Positions 16,268 through 28,928 are shown, numbered from the stretch's first letter. The stretch: 64,000 nt of DNA from Ancylobacter dichloromethanicus (GCF_018390645.1 NZ_JAHBGC010000020.1:597448-661447); one strand, 5' to 3'. Numbers and translations: made by a program. Notes: generated from the sequence alone by a model not told the origin.

Positions 16268-17086
16268 ATGAATGCCATGTCACTGTCTCACCTCAAGGCC
16301 GTCGTGTTCGACTGGGCCGGCACCGTCGTCGATTTCGGCTCGCTGGCGCCGATGGGTGCCTTTGTCGATGCCTTCCGCGCATTCGACGTCGCGATCAGCG
16401 TCGACGAGGCGCGGGTGCCGATGGGTATGGCCAAGCGCCCGCACGTGGCCGCGCTCATGACCATGCCGCGCATCGCCGCCGAGTGGCAACGGGTGCACGG
16501 TCACACCCCGACCGAGGCCGATATCGACGCGGTCTATGAGGTGTTCGTGCCGAAGAACATCGCGGTGGCGGCGCGCTATGCCGACCTCATTCCCGGGGCG
16601 GCGACGACGGCGGCGGCGCTGCGGGCGGAGGGGCTGAAGATCGGCAGCACCACCGGCTATACCCGCGAGATCATGGCCAGGATCACCCCGATCGCGGCAG
16701 AACAGGGCTTCGTCGCCGACGCCATGGCCTGCACCGGAGACGTGCCGGACGGGCGGCCGACGCCGTTCCTGATGTGGAAGGTGCTGACCGAGATGCAGGT
16801 ATATCCGGCCTGGGCGGCGGTGAAGGTCGACGACACCGAGGTTGGCATCGGCGAAGGGCTCAACGGCGGCGCCTGGACCGTCGGCGTCGCCGTGACCGGC
16901 AATGTGTTCGGGCTGTCGCAGGCGGACACGGCCGCGCTTTCGGCGCAGGACTTCGCGACGCGCCGACGTCGCGCGGCGGAAAAGCTGGCCGCGGCCGGGG
17001 CGCATTATGTCGTCGACGGGGTGGCCGACCTGCTGCCGGTGCTCGCCGCCATCAATGGCCGCCTCGCCCGCGGCGAACGGCCCTGA
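16268..17086 (+). CDS. phnX: Phosphonoacetaldehyde hydrolase (phosphonatase)
   Basis: A 272-residue HAD-superfamily enzyme that cleaves the C-P bond of phosphonoacetaldehyde into acetaldehyde and phosphate. The nucleophile is Asp15 in VFDWAGT (the phosphonatase variant of DxDGT) and the Schiff-base lysine is Lys56 in PMGMAKRPHV. STTGYTREIM and KVDDTEVGIGEG complete the HAD core. Length is normal. A second ATG lies three codons in. It is the last gene of the operon, followed by a 14-bp perfect stem-loop. Confidence 0.95.
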   Translation: MNAMSLSHLKAVVFDWAGTVVDFGSLAPMGAFVDAFRAFDVAISVDEARVPMGMAKRPHVAALMTMPRIAAEWQRVHGHTPTEADIDAVYEVFVPKNIAVAARYADLIPGAATTAAALRAEGLKIGSTTGYTREIMARITPIAAEQGFVADAMACTGDVPDGRPTPFLMWKVLTEMQVYPAWAAVKVDDTEVGIGEGLNGGAWTVGVAVTGNVFGLSQADTAALSAQDFATRRRRAAEKLAAAGAHYVVDGVADLLPVLAAINGRLARGERP

Positions 17087-17096
17087 GACCGGGATT

Positions 17097-17132
17097 CCGC
17101 GCGGCCGGCGCGCAATGACGCCGGCCGCGCGG
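17097..17132. terminator. Bidirectional stem-loop between convergent phnX and gguB
   Basis: A perfect 14-bp inverted repeat (CCGCGCGGCCGGCG at 17097-17110, complement at 17119-17132) with an 8-nt loop, 10 bp after the phnX stop and 22 bp beyond the gguB stop. There is no T-run on either side, but symmetry and position suit a shared terminator. Confidence 0.65.
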
Positions 17133-17154
17133 GGCGATGTTGCCCCCCGCTGCC

Positions 17155-18338
17155 TCAGGAGCGCTTCTGGTTGTAGACGTCGAGGCAGACGGCGCCGAGC
17201 AGGACGAGGCCCTTGATGACCTGCTGGTAGTCGATGCCGATGCCGAGGATCGACATGCCGTTGTTCATCACGCCCATGATCAGCGCGCCGATCACCGCCC
17301 CGCCGACGCGCCCGACGCCGCCATAGGCCGAGGCGCCGCCGATGAAGCAGGCGGCGATCACGTCGAGCTCGAAGCCGAGGCCGGCCTTCGGCGTCGCCGT
17401 GTTGAGCCGGGCGGCGAAGACGAGGCCGGCCAGCGCCGCCAGCACGCCCATATTGACGAAGGTGAGGAAGGTCAGCCGCTCGGTCTTGATACCCGAGAGC
17501 TTGGCCGCCTTCTCATTGCCGCCGACGGCGTAGATCTGCCGGCCGATCGTGGTGCGGGTGGTGATGAAAGCATAGAGCGCGATCAGCGCGGTCATGATCA
17601 CCAGCACGTTCGGCATGCCGCGATGCGAGGCGATCAGATAGGCGAAATAGACGATGATGCCGAACAGCAGCACGTTCTTGGCGACGAAGAAGCCATAGGG
17701 CTCGGTGGCGACGTGATGCGCCTCCTGCCGGGCCCGGCCGCGAAAGTTGAGCCAGACCAGCACCATCGCCAGAACGGTGCCGACCGCCAGCGAGGTCAGG
17801 TAGAGCCCCCCGACGCCGGGCGCCAGTTCAGGAATGAAGCCGGAGGAGAGCTTCTGGAAGGTGGGCGGGAACGGGCCGACCGACTGGCCGGCAAGGATGG
17901 CGAGCGCCAGCCCCTTGAACACCAGCATGCCAGCGAGGGTGACGATGAAGGACGGGATCCTGAAATAGGCCACCCAGTAGCCCTGCGCCGCGCCGATCAA
18001 CCCTCCCAGCACGAGACAGATGAGTGTCGCCGGGATGTAGTGCACCCCGTACTTCACCATCAGCACGGCGGCGACGGCGCCGATGAAGCCCGCTACCGAG
18101 CCGACCGACAGGTCGATATGGCCGGTGACGATGACCAGCAGCATGCCCAGCGCCATGATGACGATGTAGCTGTTCTGCAGCACGAGATTGGTGAGGTTGA
18201 GCGGCCGCATCAGCGTGCCGTTGGTCACCACCTCGAAAAAGATCATGATGGCGAAGAGCGAGATCAGCATCCCGTATTCGCGCAGGTTGTTTTTCAGGAA
18301 TCCGGCGTGATGCGCCTTGTCCTTCAGCGCGGCGTCGC

Positions 18339-18342
<4 letters not shown>
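17155..18342 (-). CDS. gguB: Sugar ABC transporter permease, GguB/MmsB type
   Basis: A 395-residue integral membrane protein of the BPD_transp_2 (RbsC/XylH) family with many hydrophobic segments and the family motif [18 protein letters not shown] roughly 35-residue soluble insertion in mid-protein is typical of the GguB/XylH group. It forms the inner-membrane channel with GguA for sugars delivered by ChvE. The start overlaps the gguA stop by 4 nt. It is the last gene of the leftward sugar regulon. Confidence 0.9.
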
Positions 18343-19889
<1,547 letters not shown>

Positions 19890-19910
19890 GGCCCGTTCCA
19901 TCGCGCGGGT

Positions 19911-19937
19911 CCGCGCCGGCGGGTGTCGCCGGCGCGG
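19911..19937 (-). terminator. Stem-loop between chvE and gguA
   Basis: A perfect 11-bp GC-rich inverted repeat (CCGCGCCGGCG at 19911-19921, complement at 19927-19937) with a 5-nt loop, in the 70-bp gap after the binding-protein gene. It has no U-run. It probably stabilises chvE mRNA or reduces read-through. Confidence 0.6.
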
Positions 19938-19959
19938 TCCTCGGCGTTCATTTGCGATG

Positions 19960-21030
19960 TCAGTTGATCTGGTCCGGCTTGTAGTAGCCCGAGCCGACCA
20001 GCACCTGGTTCCAGTTGTCCTTGTCGACCACCACCGGCTTGAGCAGGTAGGACGGCACGACCTTGACGCCGTTATTGTAGGTCTTGTTGTCGTTGACGGT
20101 GACTTCCTTGCCCGTGAGCGAGGCGTCCACCATGTCGGCGGTGACCTTGGCGAGTTCGCGGGTGTCCTTGAAGATCGTCGAATACTGTTCGCCGGCGAGG
20201 ATCGACTTGACCGACGGTACTTCCGCGTCCTGCCCGGTGACGACCGGCATCTTCATGTCGCCCGAGCCATAGCCCACGCCCTTGAGCGAGGACAGGATGC
20301 CGATCGACAGCCCGTCATAGGGGGAGAGCACGCCATCGAGCTTCTTGTCGGAGTAGTAGGCGCTGAGCAGGTTATCCATGCGCGCCTGTGCGGTGGCGCC
20401 GTCCCAGCGCAGCGTCGAGACCTTGTCCATGCCGGTCTGGCCGGAAGCGATCTTCAGCGTGCCGTTGTCGATCAACGGCTGCAGCACGGAAAGCGCGCCG
20501 TCATAGAAGAAGTACGCGTTGTTGTCGTCCGGCGAACCGCCGAACAGCTCGATGTTGAACGGCCCCTTGTTCTCGGGATAGCCAAGGCCCTTGAGCAGCG
20601 ACTGCGCCTGCAGAACCCCGACCTGGAAATTGTCGAAGGTCGCGTAGTAATCGACGTTCGGTGTCTCGCGGATCAGGCGGTCATAGGCGATGACCTTGAT
20701 GCCCTGGGCGTGCGCCTGCTTCAGCACGTCGGAGAGCGTGGTGCCGTCGATCGAGGCGATCACCAGTACCTTGGCGCCCTTGGTCACCATGTTCTCGATC
20801 TGCGAGAGCTGGTTGGGGATGTCGTCCTCGGCATATTGCAGGTCGGTGTTGTAGCCGCGCTCCTTGAGCACCTTAACCATGTTGTCTCCATCCGCGATCC
20901 AGCGGGCGGAGGACTTGGTGGGCATGGCGATGCCGACCGTGGCCTTGTCCTGGGCCGAGGCGGGGAGGGCGAGGGTGAGAGCGCCGAGCGCGAGGGCGGT
21001 GGCGGAGAATATTGTCGTCAGGCGTTTCAT
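19960..21030 (-). CDS. chvE: Periplasmic multiple-sugar-binding protein ChvE
   Basis: A 356-residue protein with a signal peptide ([18 protein letters not shown] to a predicted ASA-Q cut near residue 27). The mature part is a type I periplasmic binding protein close to ChvE/Xyl[29 protein letters not shown], and [15 protein letters not shown]. ChvE binds several aldoses, including galactose, arabinose, glucose and xylose. RBS AAGGAG precedes the ATG. It is 96 bp downstream of dgoA and may also have its own promoter there. Confidence 0.93.
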   Translation of the reverse strand: MKRLTTIFSATALALGALTLALPASAQDKATVGIAMPTKSSARWIADGDNMVKVLKERGYNTDLQYAEDDIPNQLSQIENMVTKGAKVLVIASIDGTTLSDVLKQAHAQGIKVIAYDRLIRETPNVDYYATFDNFQVGVLQAQSLLKGLGYPENKGPFNIELFGGSPDDNNAYFFYDGALSVLQPLIDNGTLKIASGQTGMDKVSTLRWDGATAQARMDNLLSAYYSDKKLDGVLSPYDGLSIGILSSLKGVGYGSGDMKMPVVTGQDAEVPSVKSILAGEQYSTIFKDTRELAKVTADMVDASLTGKEVTVNDNKTYNNGVKVVPSYLLKPVVVDKDNWNQVLVGSGYYKPDQIN

Positions 21031-21126
21031 CGTCAGCTCCTTGAGCGTTTCACGTTCTGCATTTTCAGTGGCCGCCTTTGCGTGCCGGTTTTCTTGGCGG
21101 GGCTGCCCCCGCATCCTGTCCGGGTC

Positions 21127-21801
21127 CTAGCCGTCGTTCCGTCGAGCCTCCTGTGGTGCGGGAAACGCCGCGTCGTAGGCGGCGACGGCGGCACGGGCCT
21201 TCGCCCGCACCTCCGGCGCGGTGGCGCCGGGCCGGTAGAGGCTGGATCCGAGGCCGAAGGTGCGGATACCGGCGGCCGCATAGGCGGCGAACTCCGCCTC
21301 GCCGACGCCGCCTACCGCCCCGATCACCGTGCCGGGCGGCAGCACCACCGCGATGGCCTGGATGATCGACGGGCCGAGCAGATTGGCAGGGAAGAACTTC
21401 AGCCCCGAGGCACCGGCCTTCACCGCCGCCAGCGCCTCGGTCGGGGTCAGCACGCCGGGCATGGTGACCATGCCGTGGCCGCTGGCGCGGGCGATCACCT
21501 CCGGCGCGACATTCGGGCTCACCATCAGCCGCCCGCCGGCCTCGGCCAGCCGGTCGACCTCCTCGACCGACAGCACCGTCCCGGCGCCGATCAGCACGCC
21601 GGGCGGGGCGAGGCGGGCGGCGGCCTCGATGGAGACGAACGGGTTCGGCGAGTTGAGCGGGATCTCGATCGCCTCCAGCCCCTCCTCGATCAGCGCGCCC
21701 ACGACCGCCTCCGCCTCGGACGGGTCTATGCCGCGCAGGATGGCGACCAGCGAGCGGCGCATCGTGGGCCAGGCTATGTGCCGGGGCGAAGGGGAATTCA
21801 T
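21127..21801 (-). CDS. dgoA: 2-Dehydro-3-deoxy-6-phosphogalactonate aldolase
   Basis: A 224-residue class I aldolase of the KDPG/KHG family: VAILRGIDPSEAEAVV, EIPLNSPNPF, IGAGTVLS, and the Schiff-base Lys in GLKFFPANLLG. It cleaves 2-dehydro-3-deoxy-6-phosphogalactonate into pyruvate and glyceraldehyde 3-phosphate. The N at PLNSPNP, rather than the T common in Eda, suits DgoA. It overlaps dgoK by 4 nt, completing the De Ley-Doudoroff galactose route. Confidence 0.92.
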   Translation of the reverse strand: MNSPSPRHIAWPTMRRSLVAILRGIDPSEAEAVVGALIEEGLEAIEIPLNSPNPFVSIEAAARLAPPGVLIGAGTVLSVEEVDRLAEAGGRLMVSPNVAPEVIARASGHGMVTMPGVLTPTEALAAVKAGASGLKFFPANLLGPSIIQAIAVVLPPGTVIGAVGGVGEAEFAAYAAAGIRTFGLGSSLYRPGATAPEVRAKARAAVAAYDAAFPAPQEARRNDG

Positions 21802-22727
21802 GCGGATGCCCTTTCCAGTCGGAAGGCGCTGAGGGCGGCGGCGTGGAGCCCGGAGCGGACGAGACGTTCCGCGTCGTGCCGGACGACGCCGGGTACGCCG
21901 GCCAGCGCGAGCGCCTTTTCATAGACCTCGGCCGCCGGACCGGAGGCCACCAGCGCGACATTGGCGAGCGTGCCGACCTGCCGTGCCGCCCCGGCCAGCT
22001 CGCTTCCGACCAGCAGGCCCGAGAGGCGCGCCAGCGTGTCGGCCGGCGCCGTGCCTTCGAGCAGCCAGGAAGCGCGCAGGCGGAACAGCCGGTTGGCGAG
22101 CGTCTCCGGCGCGGCGAGGCCATCCTCGACCCCGCGGGCGAAGGCCGGCGCCCGCGGGTTCATCACCGCAGCCGCCTCGACCGCCGGGGCGATGACCGAG
22201 CCGCTGCGCAGCAGGTGGAACAGCTCGCCGGTCAGGAAGGTGGCGAAGCGCTGCACCTGCCCCTGCGCGACGACGACCCATTTGGAATGGGTGCCGGGCA
22301 GGCAGGCGAGCCCTTCGAAGCCGTCGCCGACGAGCGCCAGCAACTGGGTCTCCTCGCCACGCATCACGTCCGCCTCGCCCGCGCCGCGCTGCGCGATGCC
22401 GGGCAGGATGCGGATGGGGCGTCGCGCGGAGGGGACTTGCGCCGCCTGTTCGGCCAGCCGGTCGAGCCGGGCCGGGGCGTCCATATAGGCGGCCTCGACC
22501 CAGCCCGCGCGCGCGCCGACCATGCCGCACATCATCACCGGCACGCCCTCGGGAACCGACAGCGCGGCCAAATGAGAGTCCAATACGTGCTCGAAGCCTT
22601 CGGACGCGGCGGCGAGCAGGCCCTGCGCGCTGCGCCGTTCGGCCAGCACGCCGCCGGCGCGGTTGAGCGCCCAGAGGCGGAAGCTCGACGTGCCCCAGTC
22701 GACGACGACATGCGAGACGCAGTCCAT
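21798..22727 (-). CDS. dgoK: 2-Dehydro-3-deoxygalactonokinase
   Basis: A 309-residue DgoK-family kinase of the sugar kinase/Hsp70/actin fold: VVDWGTSSFRLWAL (phosphate-1 loop), MCGMVGARAGWVEA, CLPGTHSKWV and FLTGELFHLLRSGS. It phosphorylates 2-dehydro-3-deoxygalactonate with ATP. Its start codon shares one base with the stop of the upstream lactonase and its stop overlaps dgoA, so the three are translationally linked. Confidence 0.92.
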   Translation of the reverse strand: MDCVSHVVVDWGTSSFRLWALNRAGGVLAERRSAQGLLAAASEGFEHVLDSHLAALSVPEGVPVMMCGMVGARAGWVEAAYMDAPARLDRLAEQAAQVPSARRPIRILPGIAQRGAGEADVMRGEETQLLALVGDGFEGLACLPGTHSKWVVVAQGQVQRFATFLTGELFHLLRSGSVIAPAVEAAAVMNPRAPAFARGVEDGLAAPETLANRLFRLRASWLLEGTAPADTLARLSGLLVGSELAGAARQVGTLANVALVASGPAAEVYEKALALAGVPGVVRHDAERLVRSGLHAAALSAFRLERASA

Positions 22728-23653
22728 CAGCGGCCTCCCAGCCGGACACGCGGCTCGGCACGGCCACGGGCGCCGACATCGACCAGGAAGGTTCGGCCAT
22801 GGTGAGGGTCGGCCGCGCGGGCGGCGTCGTCCATGTGATACCAGGCCGAGGTAACCAGCACGCGGTCGAACCCCGGCCCGACGAAGACCGGGCACGTCGT
22901 CAGTTTTGCGGGGAGGGGCACACTGCGGTGGAACTCTCCCTCCGGCGAATAGGCGTTGAGGCGCGCGCCGCCCCATATGGCACACCAGATCAGCCCCTCG
23001 GCATCGGTGACGGCGCCGTCGAGGCCGCCCTCGCCGGCGTGGTGGTGCAGCACGGTGGGGGCCTCCAGCGGCAGGCCGGTGCCAGGGTCGAGGCGGACCC
23101 GGTGGAGCGTGCCGGCGGCGGTGTCGGCGAAATAGCCGATGGCCCCGTCCGGCGCGAAGCAGATGGCGTTGGGAATGGTGATGCCGGGAAACAGCGGCAC
23201 CACCGATCCCGCGTGAAAGGCGTAAATGGTGCCCGCGCCCGGCTCGGCATCCAGGCCCATCGTGCTGAACCAGAGCGTGCCGCTGGGGTGCACGCGGGCG
23301 TCGTTGGAACGGGTCACCGCATTGTCGGCCTCGACCGAGGCGACCACGTCCAGCCGGCCGGTGGCGGTGTCGCGCAGGACCAGGCCGCTCTCGGTGACGA
23401 GGAGCTGGCAGGCGTCGTCGACATAAGCCAGCGCGCTGGCCATGAAGGGCAACGGATGGACGGAGATGGCGCCGGTGCCGAGCCGAGCCGCGTACAGGCG
23501 CCGCTCCAGAATGTCGAACCACCAGGCGGTGTCGCTGGCCGCGTCATAGGTCGGGCCCTCGCCAAGCAGACAGCGCTGATCGCCCAGCACGACGGCCTCG
23601 GGGACGGTCAGGGGCGGCGTTGTCGCGGCCGGTCCGGGACTAGTGGTTGTCAC
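22727..23653 (-). CDS. SMP-30/gluconolactonase-family sugar lactonase
   Basis: A 308-residue six-bladed beta-propeller of the SMP-30 family: LGEGPTYD (metal-binding Glu), [19 protein letters not shown] and [18 protein letters not shown]. It hydrolyses sugar-1,4-lactones (arabinonolactone, galactonolactone, xylonolactone) made by the neighbouring dehydrogenase. The start is taken as GTG at 23653 behind GGGGA, inside the end of the dehydratase gene; an ATG further upstream would add 43 Arg-rich residues read out of the dehydratase frame. Substrate within the aldonolactones is inferred from the operon. Confidence 0.85.
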   Translation of the reverse strand: MTTTSPGPAATTPPLTVPEAVVLGDQRCLLGEGPTYDAASDTAWWFDILERRLYAARLGTGAISVHPLPFMASALAYVDDACQLLVTESGLVLRDTATGRLDVVASVEADNAVTRSNDARVHPSGTLWFSTMGLDAEPGAGTIYAFHAGSVVPLFPGITIPNAICFAPDGAIGYFADTAAGTLHRVRLDPGTGLPLEAPTVLHHHAGEGGLDGAVTDAEGLIWCAIWGGARLNAYSPEGEFHRSVPLPAKLTTCPVFVGPGFDRVLVTSAWYHMDDAARAADPHHGRTFLVDVGARGRAEPRVRLGGR

Positions 23654-25445
23654 GTGGTATCCCCATGGTCTGGGCGAGGCGCTGGTAGCGCACCGCCGGC
23701 TCCAGCACCGCGCCGGCCTCCAACTGCCCGACGAGGCCGCGCTGGATCTCCTGCCAGGGCGTCTGGTGGGGCGGGTACGCATAGCCGCCGGCCGCTTCCA
23801 GCTCCGCGCGGCGGTGGGCGAGTTCGTTGTCAGTCACAAGCATGTTGGCGCTGTTGCGCCTGAGGTCGATGCGCACCCGGTCGCCGGTGCGCAGCAAAGC
23901 GAGGCCGCCCCCGACCGCCGCCTCCGGCGAAGCGTTGAGGATGGAGGGTGAACCCGAGGTGCCGGACTGGCGGCCGTCGCCGATGCAGGGCAGGGCGTGC
24001 ACGCCGGCCTTGATGAGGTAGTCGGGCGCCCGCATGTTGACCACTTCCGCCGCGCCGGGATAGCCGACCGGGCCGGCGCCGCGCATGAACAGGATGCACG
24101 TTTCGTCGATGGCGAGGGCGGGGTCGTCGATGCGGGCGTGGTAGTCCTCCGGCCCGTCGAACACGATGGCCCGCCCCTCGAAGGCTTCCGGGTCGTCCGG
24201 GTTGGAGAGATAGCGGACGCGGAACTCCGGGCTGATCACGCTCATCTTCATGATGGCGGAGGAAAAGAGGTTGCCGCGCAGCACGCGGAAGCCGGCATTC
24301 GCCTTCAATGGCTGGTCGAAGGGGCGGATCACCGCCTCGTCCTCGATGTGCGCGCGCGCACAGTTCTCGCCGATGGAGCGCCCGTTCGCCGTCATGGCCC
24401 CTTCGGCGATAAGGCCCTGTCCCATCAACTGGTTGACCACCGCCGGCACGCCGCCCGCGTGGTAATAGTCCTCGCCGAGATATTCGCCGGCGGGCTGGAG
24501 ATTGACCAGCAGCGGGATCTCCTCGCCATAGGTCTGCCAGTCGTCGATGGTCAGTTCCACCCCGACGTGGCGCGCCAGCGCGTTGAGGTGGATCGGCGCG
24601 TTGGTCGAGCCGCCGATCGCCGAATTGACGCGAATGGCGTTGAGAAAGGCGTCGCGGGTGAGGATGTCGGAAGGCTTGAGGTCCTCATGCACCATCTCGA
24701 CGATGCGCAGCCCGGTGCGATAGGCGATCTCCTGCCGGTCGCGATAGGGCGCGGGGATGGCGGCGGAGCCGGGCAACTGCATGCCCAGCGCCTCGGCGAG
24801 CGAGTTCATCGTGGTCGCCGTGCCCATGGTGTTGCAGTAGCCGGTGGAGGGCGCGGAGGACGCGACCAGCTTGACGAAGCCGGCATGGTCGATCTCGCCC
24901 GCCGCCAGCAATTCGCGGGCCTTCCATACGATGGTGCCCGAGCCGGTGCGCTCGCCCTTGTACCAGCCGTTCAGCATCGGCCCGACCGAGAGCGCGATGG
25001 CCGGGAGGTTGACCGTCGCCGCCGCCATCAGGCAGGCCGGGGTGGTCTTGTCGCAGCCGATGGTCAGCACTACGCCGTCGAGCGGGTAGCCATAGAGCAC
25101 CTCGACCAGACCGAGATAGGCGAGGTTGCGGTCGAGACCGGCGGTGGGGCGCTTGCCGGTTTCCTGGATCGGGTGGACCGGAAATTCGATGGCGATGCCG
25201 CCGGCCTCGCGAATGCCCTCGCGCACCCGCTTGGCGAGTTCCAGATGGTGGCGGTTGCAGGGCGACAGGTCCGACCCGGTTTGCGCAATGCCGATGATCG
25301 GCCGGCCGCTCTGCAATTCCTCCTGGCTGAGGCCGAAATTGAGGTAGCGCTCCAGATAGAGCGCGGTCATGTCGATATTGGCCGGGTTGTCGAACCAGGC
25401 GCGGGAGCGCAGCGAACGCTCGCTCTTGAGGTCTTTGCCGTGCAT
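23640..25445 (-). CDS. xylD: IlvD/Edd-family sugar-acid dehydratase, D-xylonate type
   Basis: A 601-residue [Fe-S] dehydratase. It has [20 protein letters not shown] near the start and [20 protein letters not shown], as in Caulobacter XylD, plus cluster cysteines in [16 protein letters not shown] and [10 protein letters not shown]. It dehydrates D-xylonate (perhaps also other C5 or C6 aldonates) to the 2-keto-3-deoxy acid. The start at 25445 has a clear GAGGAG ribosome binding site; an in-frame ATG at 25463 lacks one. It is the second of two dehydratases in the operon. Confidence 0.88.
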   Translation of the reverse strand: MHGKDLKSERSLRSRAWFDNPANIDMTALYLERYLNFGLSQEELQSGRPIIGIAQTGSDLSPCNRHHLELAKRVREGIREAGGIAIEFPVHPIQETGKRPTAGLDRNLAYLGLVEVLYGYPLDGVVLTIGCDKTTPACLMAAATVNLPAIALSVGPMLNGWYKGERTGSGTIVWKARELLAAGEIDHAGFVKLVASSAPSTGYCNTMGTATTMNSLAEALGMQLPGSAAIPAPYRDRQEIAYRTGLRIVEMVHEDLKPSDILTRDAFLNAIRVNSAIGGSTNAPIHLNALARHVGVELTIDDWQTYGEEIPLLVNLQPAGEYLGEDYYHAGGVPAVVNQLMGQGLIAEGAMTANGRSIGENCARAHIEDEAVIRPFDQPLKANAGFRVLRGNLFSSAIMKMSVISPEFRVRYLSNPDDPEAFEGRAIVFDGPEDYHARIDDPALAIDETCILFMRGAGPVGYPGAAEVVNMRAPDYLIKAGVHALPCIGDGRQSGTSGSPSILNASPEAAVGGGLALLRTGDRVRIDLRRNSANMLVTDNELAHRRAELEAAGGYAYPPHQTPWQEIQRGLVGQLEAGAVLEPAVRYQRLAQTMGIPRDNH

Positions 25446-25459
25446 GGGTTCTCCTCGGC

Positions 25460-26386
25460 TCACTCGTGGAACGGCGCGACGAGGGTGCGCCGCCCCAGCA
25501 GGAAAGCATCGGCGACGAGTTGCAGCGGGGCGAGATCGACATCCGACCTACCGGCTGCAACAAGTTCGACGAAGTGCTTGTAGATATTCCGGTATTCGGT
25601 CTCCGGCAGCGCGCTGAGCACCTGCCCGTCGAGCGACAGGACGGCCCCGCCCTGGGCGAGGGTGAGCGTGCCGCGGTCGGTCTCGACCACGATGTCCCAG
25701 CTCTGCGGCCCGGTCTGCAGGAAATCGAGTTCGGCCCGCACCGGCAGCCCGCCCGCATCGGCGAGGGCCAGCGTCGCGGCGATGGGGGCGGCGCAGTTGG
25801 AGGGGAAATCAAGCCCGGCGCTGGTGATGAAGACCGGACGCGGCAGGATGGCGGTGAGGATCGACAGCGCGTTGATGGCGGGATCGAACACGCCGAGCCC
25901 GCCGGGCTCCCAGATCCAGCGCTGGCCGGGATGCCAGACGCGGACATCTTCCTTCCATGTCACCCGCACCGCGCGCGGCGGCACCTCGCTGAGGAAGGCG
26001 CGGGCCGGTTCCACCGCCGGCGCGAAGCGCGAATGCCAGGTGGCGAACAGGGTCCGGCCCCTTTCCTGGGCGGCGGCGACGAGCGGGCCGAGTTCGCTGA
26101 CCGTGGCACCCGGCGGTTTCTCCAGAAGCACGTGCTTTCCGGCACTTAGCGCCATTCCCGCAAGTTCGCGGCGCCCCTGCGGCGGGGTGCACAGCGCCAC
26201 TGCGTCGATCGCCTCGCCGCTCGCCAGCAGATCGGCCAGCGTGGCGAAATGGGCGACGCCGTCGAGCGTCGCGCTGCGGCTCGCCACCGCCACCAGCTCG
26301 ATGCCCGGCGTCGCCGCGATGGCGGGCAGGTGCTGGTCGCGGGCGATCTTGCCGAGGCCGACAAGGGCAAGACGGATCGCGCTCAT
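25460..26386 (-). CDS. Gfo/Idh/MocA-family sugar 1-dehydrogenase (L-arabinose/D-galactose type)
   Basis: A 308-residue NAD(P)-dependent oxidoreductase. Rossmann motif [14 protein letters not shown] at the N-terminus, the catalytic-loop motif [10 protein letters not shown] (EKP), and [13 protein letters not shown] downstream. It resembles D-galactose 1-dehydrogenase and Azospirillum L-arabinose 1-dehydrogenase, which share substrates because both sugars have the same configuration at C1-C4. Its product is the aldonolactone used by the neighbouring SMP-30 lactonase. It overlaps the aldehyde dehydrogenase stop by 4 nt. Confidence 0.85.
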   Translation of the reverse strand: MSAIRLALVGLGKIARDQHLPAIAATPGIELVAVASRSATLDGVAHFATLADLLASGEAIDAVALCTPPQGRRELAGMALSAGKHVLLEKPPGATVSELGPLVAAAQERGRTLFATWHSRFAPAVEPARAFLSEVPPRAVRVTWKEDVRVWHPGQRWIWEPGGLGVFDPAINALSILTAILPRPVFITSAGLDFPSNCAAPIAATLALADAGGLPVRAELDFLQTGPQSWDIVVETDRGTLTLAQGGAVLSLDGQVLSALPETEYRNIYKHFVELVAAGRSDVDLAPLQLVADAFLLGRRTLVAPFHE

Positions 26387-27975
26387 GGGCGGGCGTCCCC
26401 GTCGGTTTCCGGCTTGCCGTCGACGAGGCGGGGCAGGCCGAGCGGATTGCCCGCCTGCACGGCGGCGGGCAGCAGCGCCTCGGGCAGGTCCTGGTAGCAG
26501 ACCGGGCGCAGGAAGCGTCGGATAGCGAGGGTGCCGACCGAGGTCGAGCGTGGATCGGAGGTGGCCGGGAAAGGACCGCCATGCACCATGGCATGGCAGA
26601 CCTCGACGCCGGTCGGCCAGCCATTGGCGAGGATGCGGCCCGCCTTGTCCTCAAGGATCGGCAGCAGCGCGGCGGCGAGGGCGTGGTCCTCGGGCTCAAG
26701 ATGCAGCGTCGCGGTGAGCTGGCCTTCGAGTGCGCGGGCGACCGCCCGCATCTCGCCCGCGTCGGCGCAGCGCACCACCAGCGAGGAGGCGCCGAACACC
26801 TCGTGCGAGAGCACCGGCTCGCTCAGGAACACGGCGGCTTCGGCGACGAACAGCGTCGCCCGGCAGCTGTTCGGGCCGCCCTCATTGCCATGGGCGACCT
26901 CGGCGACATCGGCGCGTTCCTCCAGAGTGGCGACGCCCCTGGCATAGGCGCCGGCAATGCCGGGGGTGAGCATGGTCGCGGCCGCGGCGGACGATACGTG
27001 GGTTGCGGCGGCGGCGATGAAGCGGTCGAGCCCCCCGCCCGCCAGCGCGATGATGAGGCCGGGATTGGTGCAGAACTGCCCGGCACCCATGGTCAGCGAA
27101 CCGACGAAGCCGGTCGCCAGCGCCTCGGCACGGGCGTTCAGCGCGCCCGGCAGCAGGAACACCGGGTTGATGCTGCTCATCTCGGCATAGACCGGGATCG
27201 GCTCGGGACGACCGGCGGCAATGCGGCACAGCGCCAGCCCACCGGCGCGCGAGCCGGTAAAACCCACCGCCTTGATGCGCGGATCGGCCACCAGAGCGCC
27301 GCCGAGTTCATTGCTGGTGCCGGTCAGCAGCGAGAACACGCCTTCCGGCAGGCCGGCGTCGCTGACCGCGGCGCGGATGGCGCGGCCGACCAGCTCCGAC
27401 GTGCCGGGATGGGCGGGATGGCCTTTGACGATGACCGGGCAGCCGGCGGCGAGCGCCGAGGCGGTATCGCCGCCGGCGACGGAGAAGGCGAGGGGGAAAT
27501 TGGAGGCGCCGAACACCGCCACCGGGCCGATGCCGATATGGCGCATCCGCAGATCCGCGCGCGGCAGCGGGGCCCGCTCAGGCAGCGGGCTGTCGAGGCG
27601 CGGCTCGTCGGCACCGCCGGCGCGTACCCACCCGGCGAACAGCCTGAGCTGGCCGGTGGTGCGGGCGCGCTCCCCGGTGAGGCGGGCCGCCGGCAGGCCG
27701 GTTTCCTGCGCGGCGCGCGCGGTGAGTTCGTCGCCGATGGCCTCGATGTTCGCGGCGATGGCGTCGAGAAAGGCGGCGCGCGCTTCCGGCGTGATGGCGC
27801 GGTAGAGCGGGGCCGCCTCGGCCGCGAGAGCGGCCGCCTGCGCGACCTCGCCGGGTCCGGCATCGGCGAAGGCCGGTTCGAGCACTGCGCCGCTGGCGGG
27901 ATCGACCGCCCGGAAACGCCGCTCAGTGGCGATGTCGCGGGAGCCGATAAGCAGGGCGCCGGTGATGTCATTCAT
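26383..27975 (-). CDS. 2-Oxoglutarate semialdehyde dehydrogenase (NADP+-type aldehyde dehydrogenase)
   Basis: A 530-residue aldehyde dehydrogenase. [24 protein letters not shown] is typical of the KGSADH/AraE group; the catalytic Cys lies in [11 protein letters not shown] and the Glu in YAEMSSINP. It oxidises 2-oxoglutarate semialdehyde, the last step of the non-phosphorylating pentose route, to 2-oxoglutarate. The start at 27975 has GAGGA at eight-base spacing; two ATGs upstream are less well placed. It follows the araD-like gene by 11 bp. Confidence 0.88.
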   Translation of the reverse strand: MNDITGALLIGSRDIATERRFRAVDPASGAVLEPAFADAGPGEVAQAAALAAEAAPLYRAITPEARAAFLDAIAANIEAIGDELTARAAQETGLPAARLTGERARTTGQLRLFAGWVRAGGADEPRLDSPLPERAPLPRADLRMRHIGIGPVAVFGASNFPLAFSVAGGDTASALAAGCPVIVKGHPAHPGTSELVGRAIRAAVSDAGLPEGVFSLLTGTSNELGGALVADPRIKAVGFTGSRAGGLALCRIAAGRPEPIPVYAEMSSINPVFLLPGALNARAEALATGFVGSLTMGAGQFCTNPGLIIALAGGGLDRFIAAAATHVSSAAAATMLTPGIAGAYARGVATLEERADVAEVAHGNEGGPNSCRATLFVAEAAVFLSEPVLSHEVFGASSLVVRCADAGEMRAVARALEGQLTATLHLEPEDHALAAALLPILEDKAGRILANGWPTGVEVCHAMVHGGPFPATSDPRSTSVGTLAIRRFLRPVCYQDLPEALLPAAVQAGNPLGLPRLVDGKPETDGDARP

Positions 27976-27986
27976 ATCCATATTCC

Positions 27987-28922
27987 TCACTTGCCCCATG
28001 TCAGCACCATGGGGTCGAGCCGGCGGGCCAGTTCGATCAGCCCGGCACGGGTGGCGGGGTGGACCGGCGGCAGCGGCGCGCGCAGCGTGTCATGGGCGAT
28101 GATGCCGCCTTCCTGCATCAGTATCTTGGCGGTGGCGAAGCCGGCCTGCCGGTTCTCGTAATTGATCAGCGGCAGCCAGCTCATATAGGCGTCCAACGCC
28201 GCCTCGCGGTCACCGGCGACATAAGGGTCGATGATCTGGCGGATGCCGTCGGGATAGCCGCCCCCGGTCATCGCACCGGTGGCGCCGGCGTCGAGATCGG
28301 CCATCAGGGTGATGGCCTCCTCGCCGTCCCACGGGCCGACAATGGCGTCGCCGCCGGCCTCGATCAGCGCCCGCAGCTTGTTCGCCGCCTGCGGCACCTC
28401 GATCTTGAAATAGGCGAGGTTCTCGATCTCCTTCGCCATCTTCGCGAGGAAGGGCACGGAGAGCGGCGTGCCGGCCACGGGGGCGTCCTGCACCATGATC
28501 GGGATGTCGATGGCGTCGGAGACGGCCTTGTAGAAGGCGTAGACCGCGGCCTCCGGCACCCGGAAGGTGGCGCCGTGATAGGGCGGCATCACCATCACCA
28601 TCGCCGCCCCAGCCTCCTGCGCCCGGCGCGAGCGCTCGGCGCAGATGTGGGTGGCGAAATGGGTGGTGGTGACGATGACCGGCACCCGCCCGGCGACGTG
28701 CTCCAGCACCGTGGTCATGATCAGGTCGCGCTCATCGTCGCTCAGCACGAACTGCTCGGAGAAATTGGCGAGGAGGCACAGGCCGTGCGAGCCGGCGTCG
28801 ATCATGAAGTCGACGGCGCGCTTCTGGCCGTCGAGGTCGAGCCGGCCCTCGGCGTCGAACACCGTCGGCGCGACCGGGAAGACGCCGGCATAGGGACCGG
28901 GGGTGGAGGTCGTCGTCATCAT
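27987..28922 (-). CDS. araD: L-2-keto-3-deoxyarabonate dehydratase (DHDPS/NAL family)
   Basis: A 311-residue class I aldolase-fold protein. [18 protein letters not shown] opens the barrel, [16 protein letters not shown] replaces the usual GTTGE loop, and the Schiff-base Lys is in [10 protein letters not shown]. This pattern matches Azospirillum-type 2-keto-3-deoxy-L-arabonate dehydratase, which yields 2-oxoglutarate semialdehyde for the next enzyme. A second Met directly follows the first. It is 6 bp from the dehydratase before it and 11 bp from the aldehyde dehydrogenase after it. Confidence 0.85.
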   Translation of the reverse strand: MMTTTSTPGPYAGVFPVAPTVFDAEGRLDLDGQKRAVDFMIDAGSHGLCLLANFSEQFVLSDDERDLIMTTVLEHVAGRVPVIVTTTHFATHICAERSRRAQEAGAAMVMVMPPYHGATFRVPEAAVYAFYKAVSDAIDIPIMVQDAPVAGTPLSVPFLAKMAKEIENLAYFKIEVPQAANKLRALIEAGGDAIVGPWDGEEAITLMADLDAGATGAMTGGGYPDGIRQIIDPYVAGDREAALDAYMSWLPLINYENRQAGFATAKILMQEGGIIAHDTLRAPLPPVHPATRAGLIELARRLDPMVLTWGK

Positions 28923-28928
28923 GCACCC

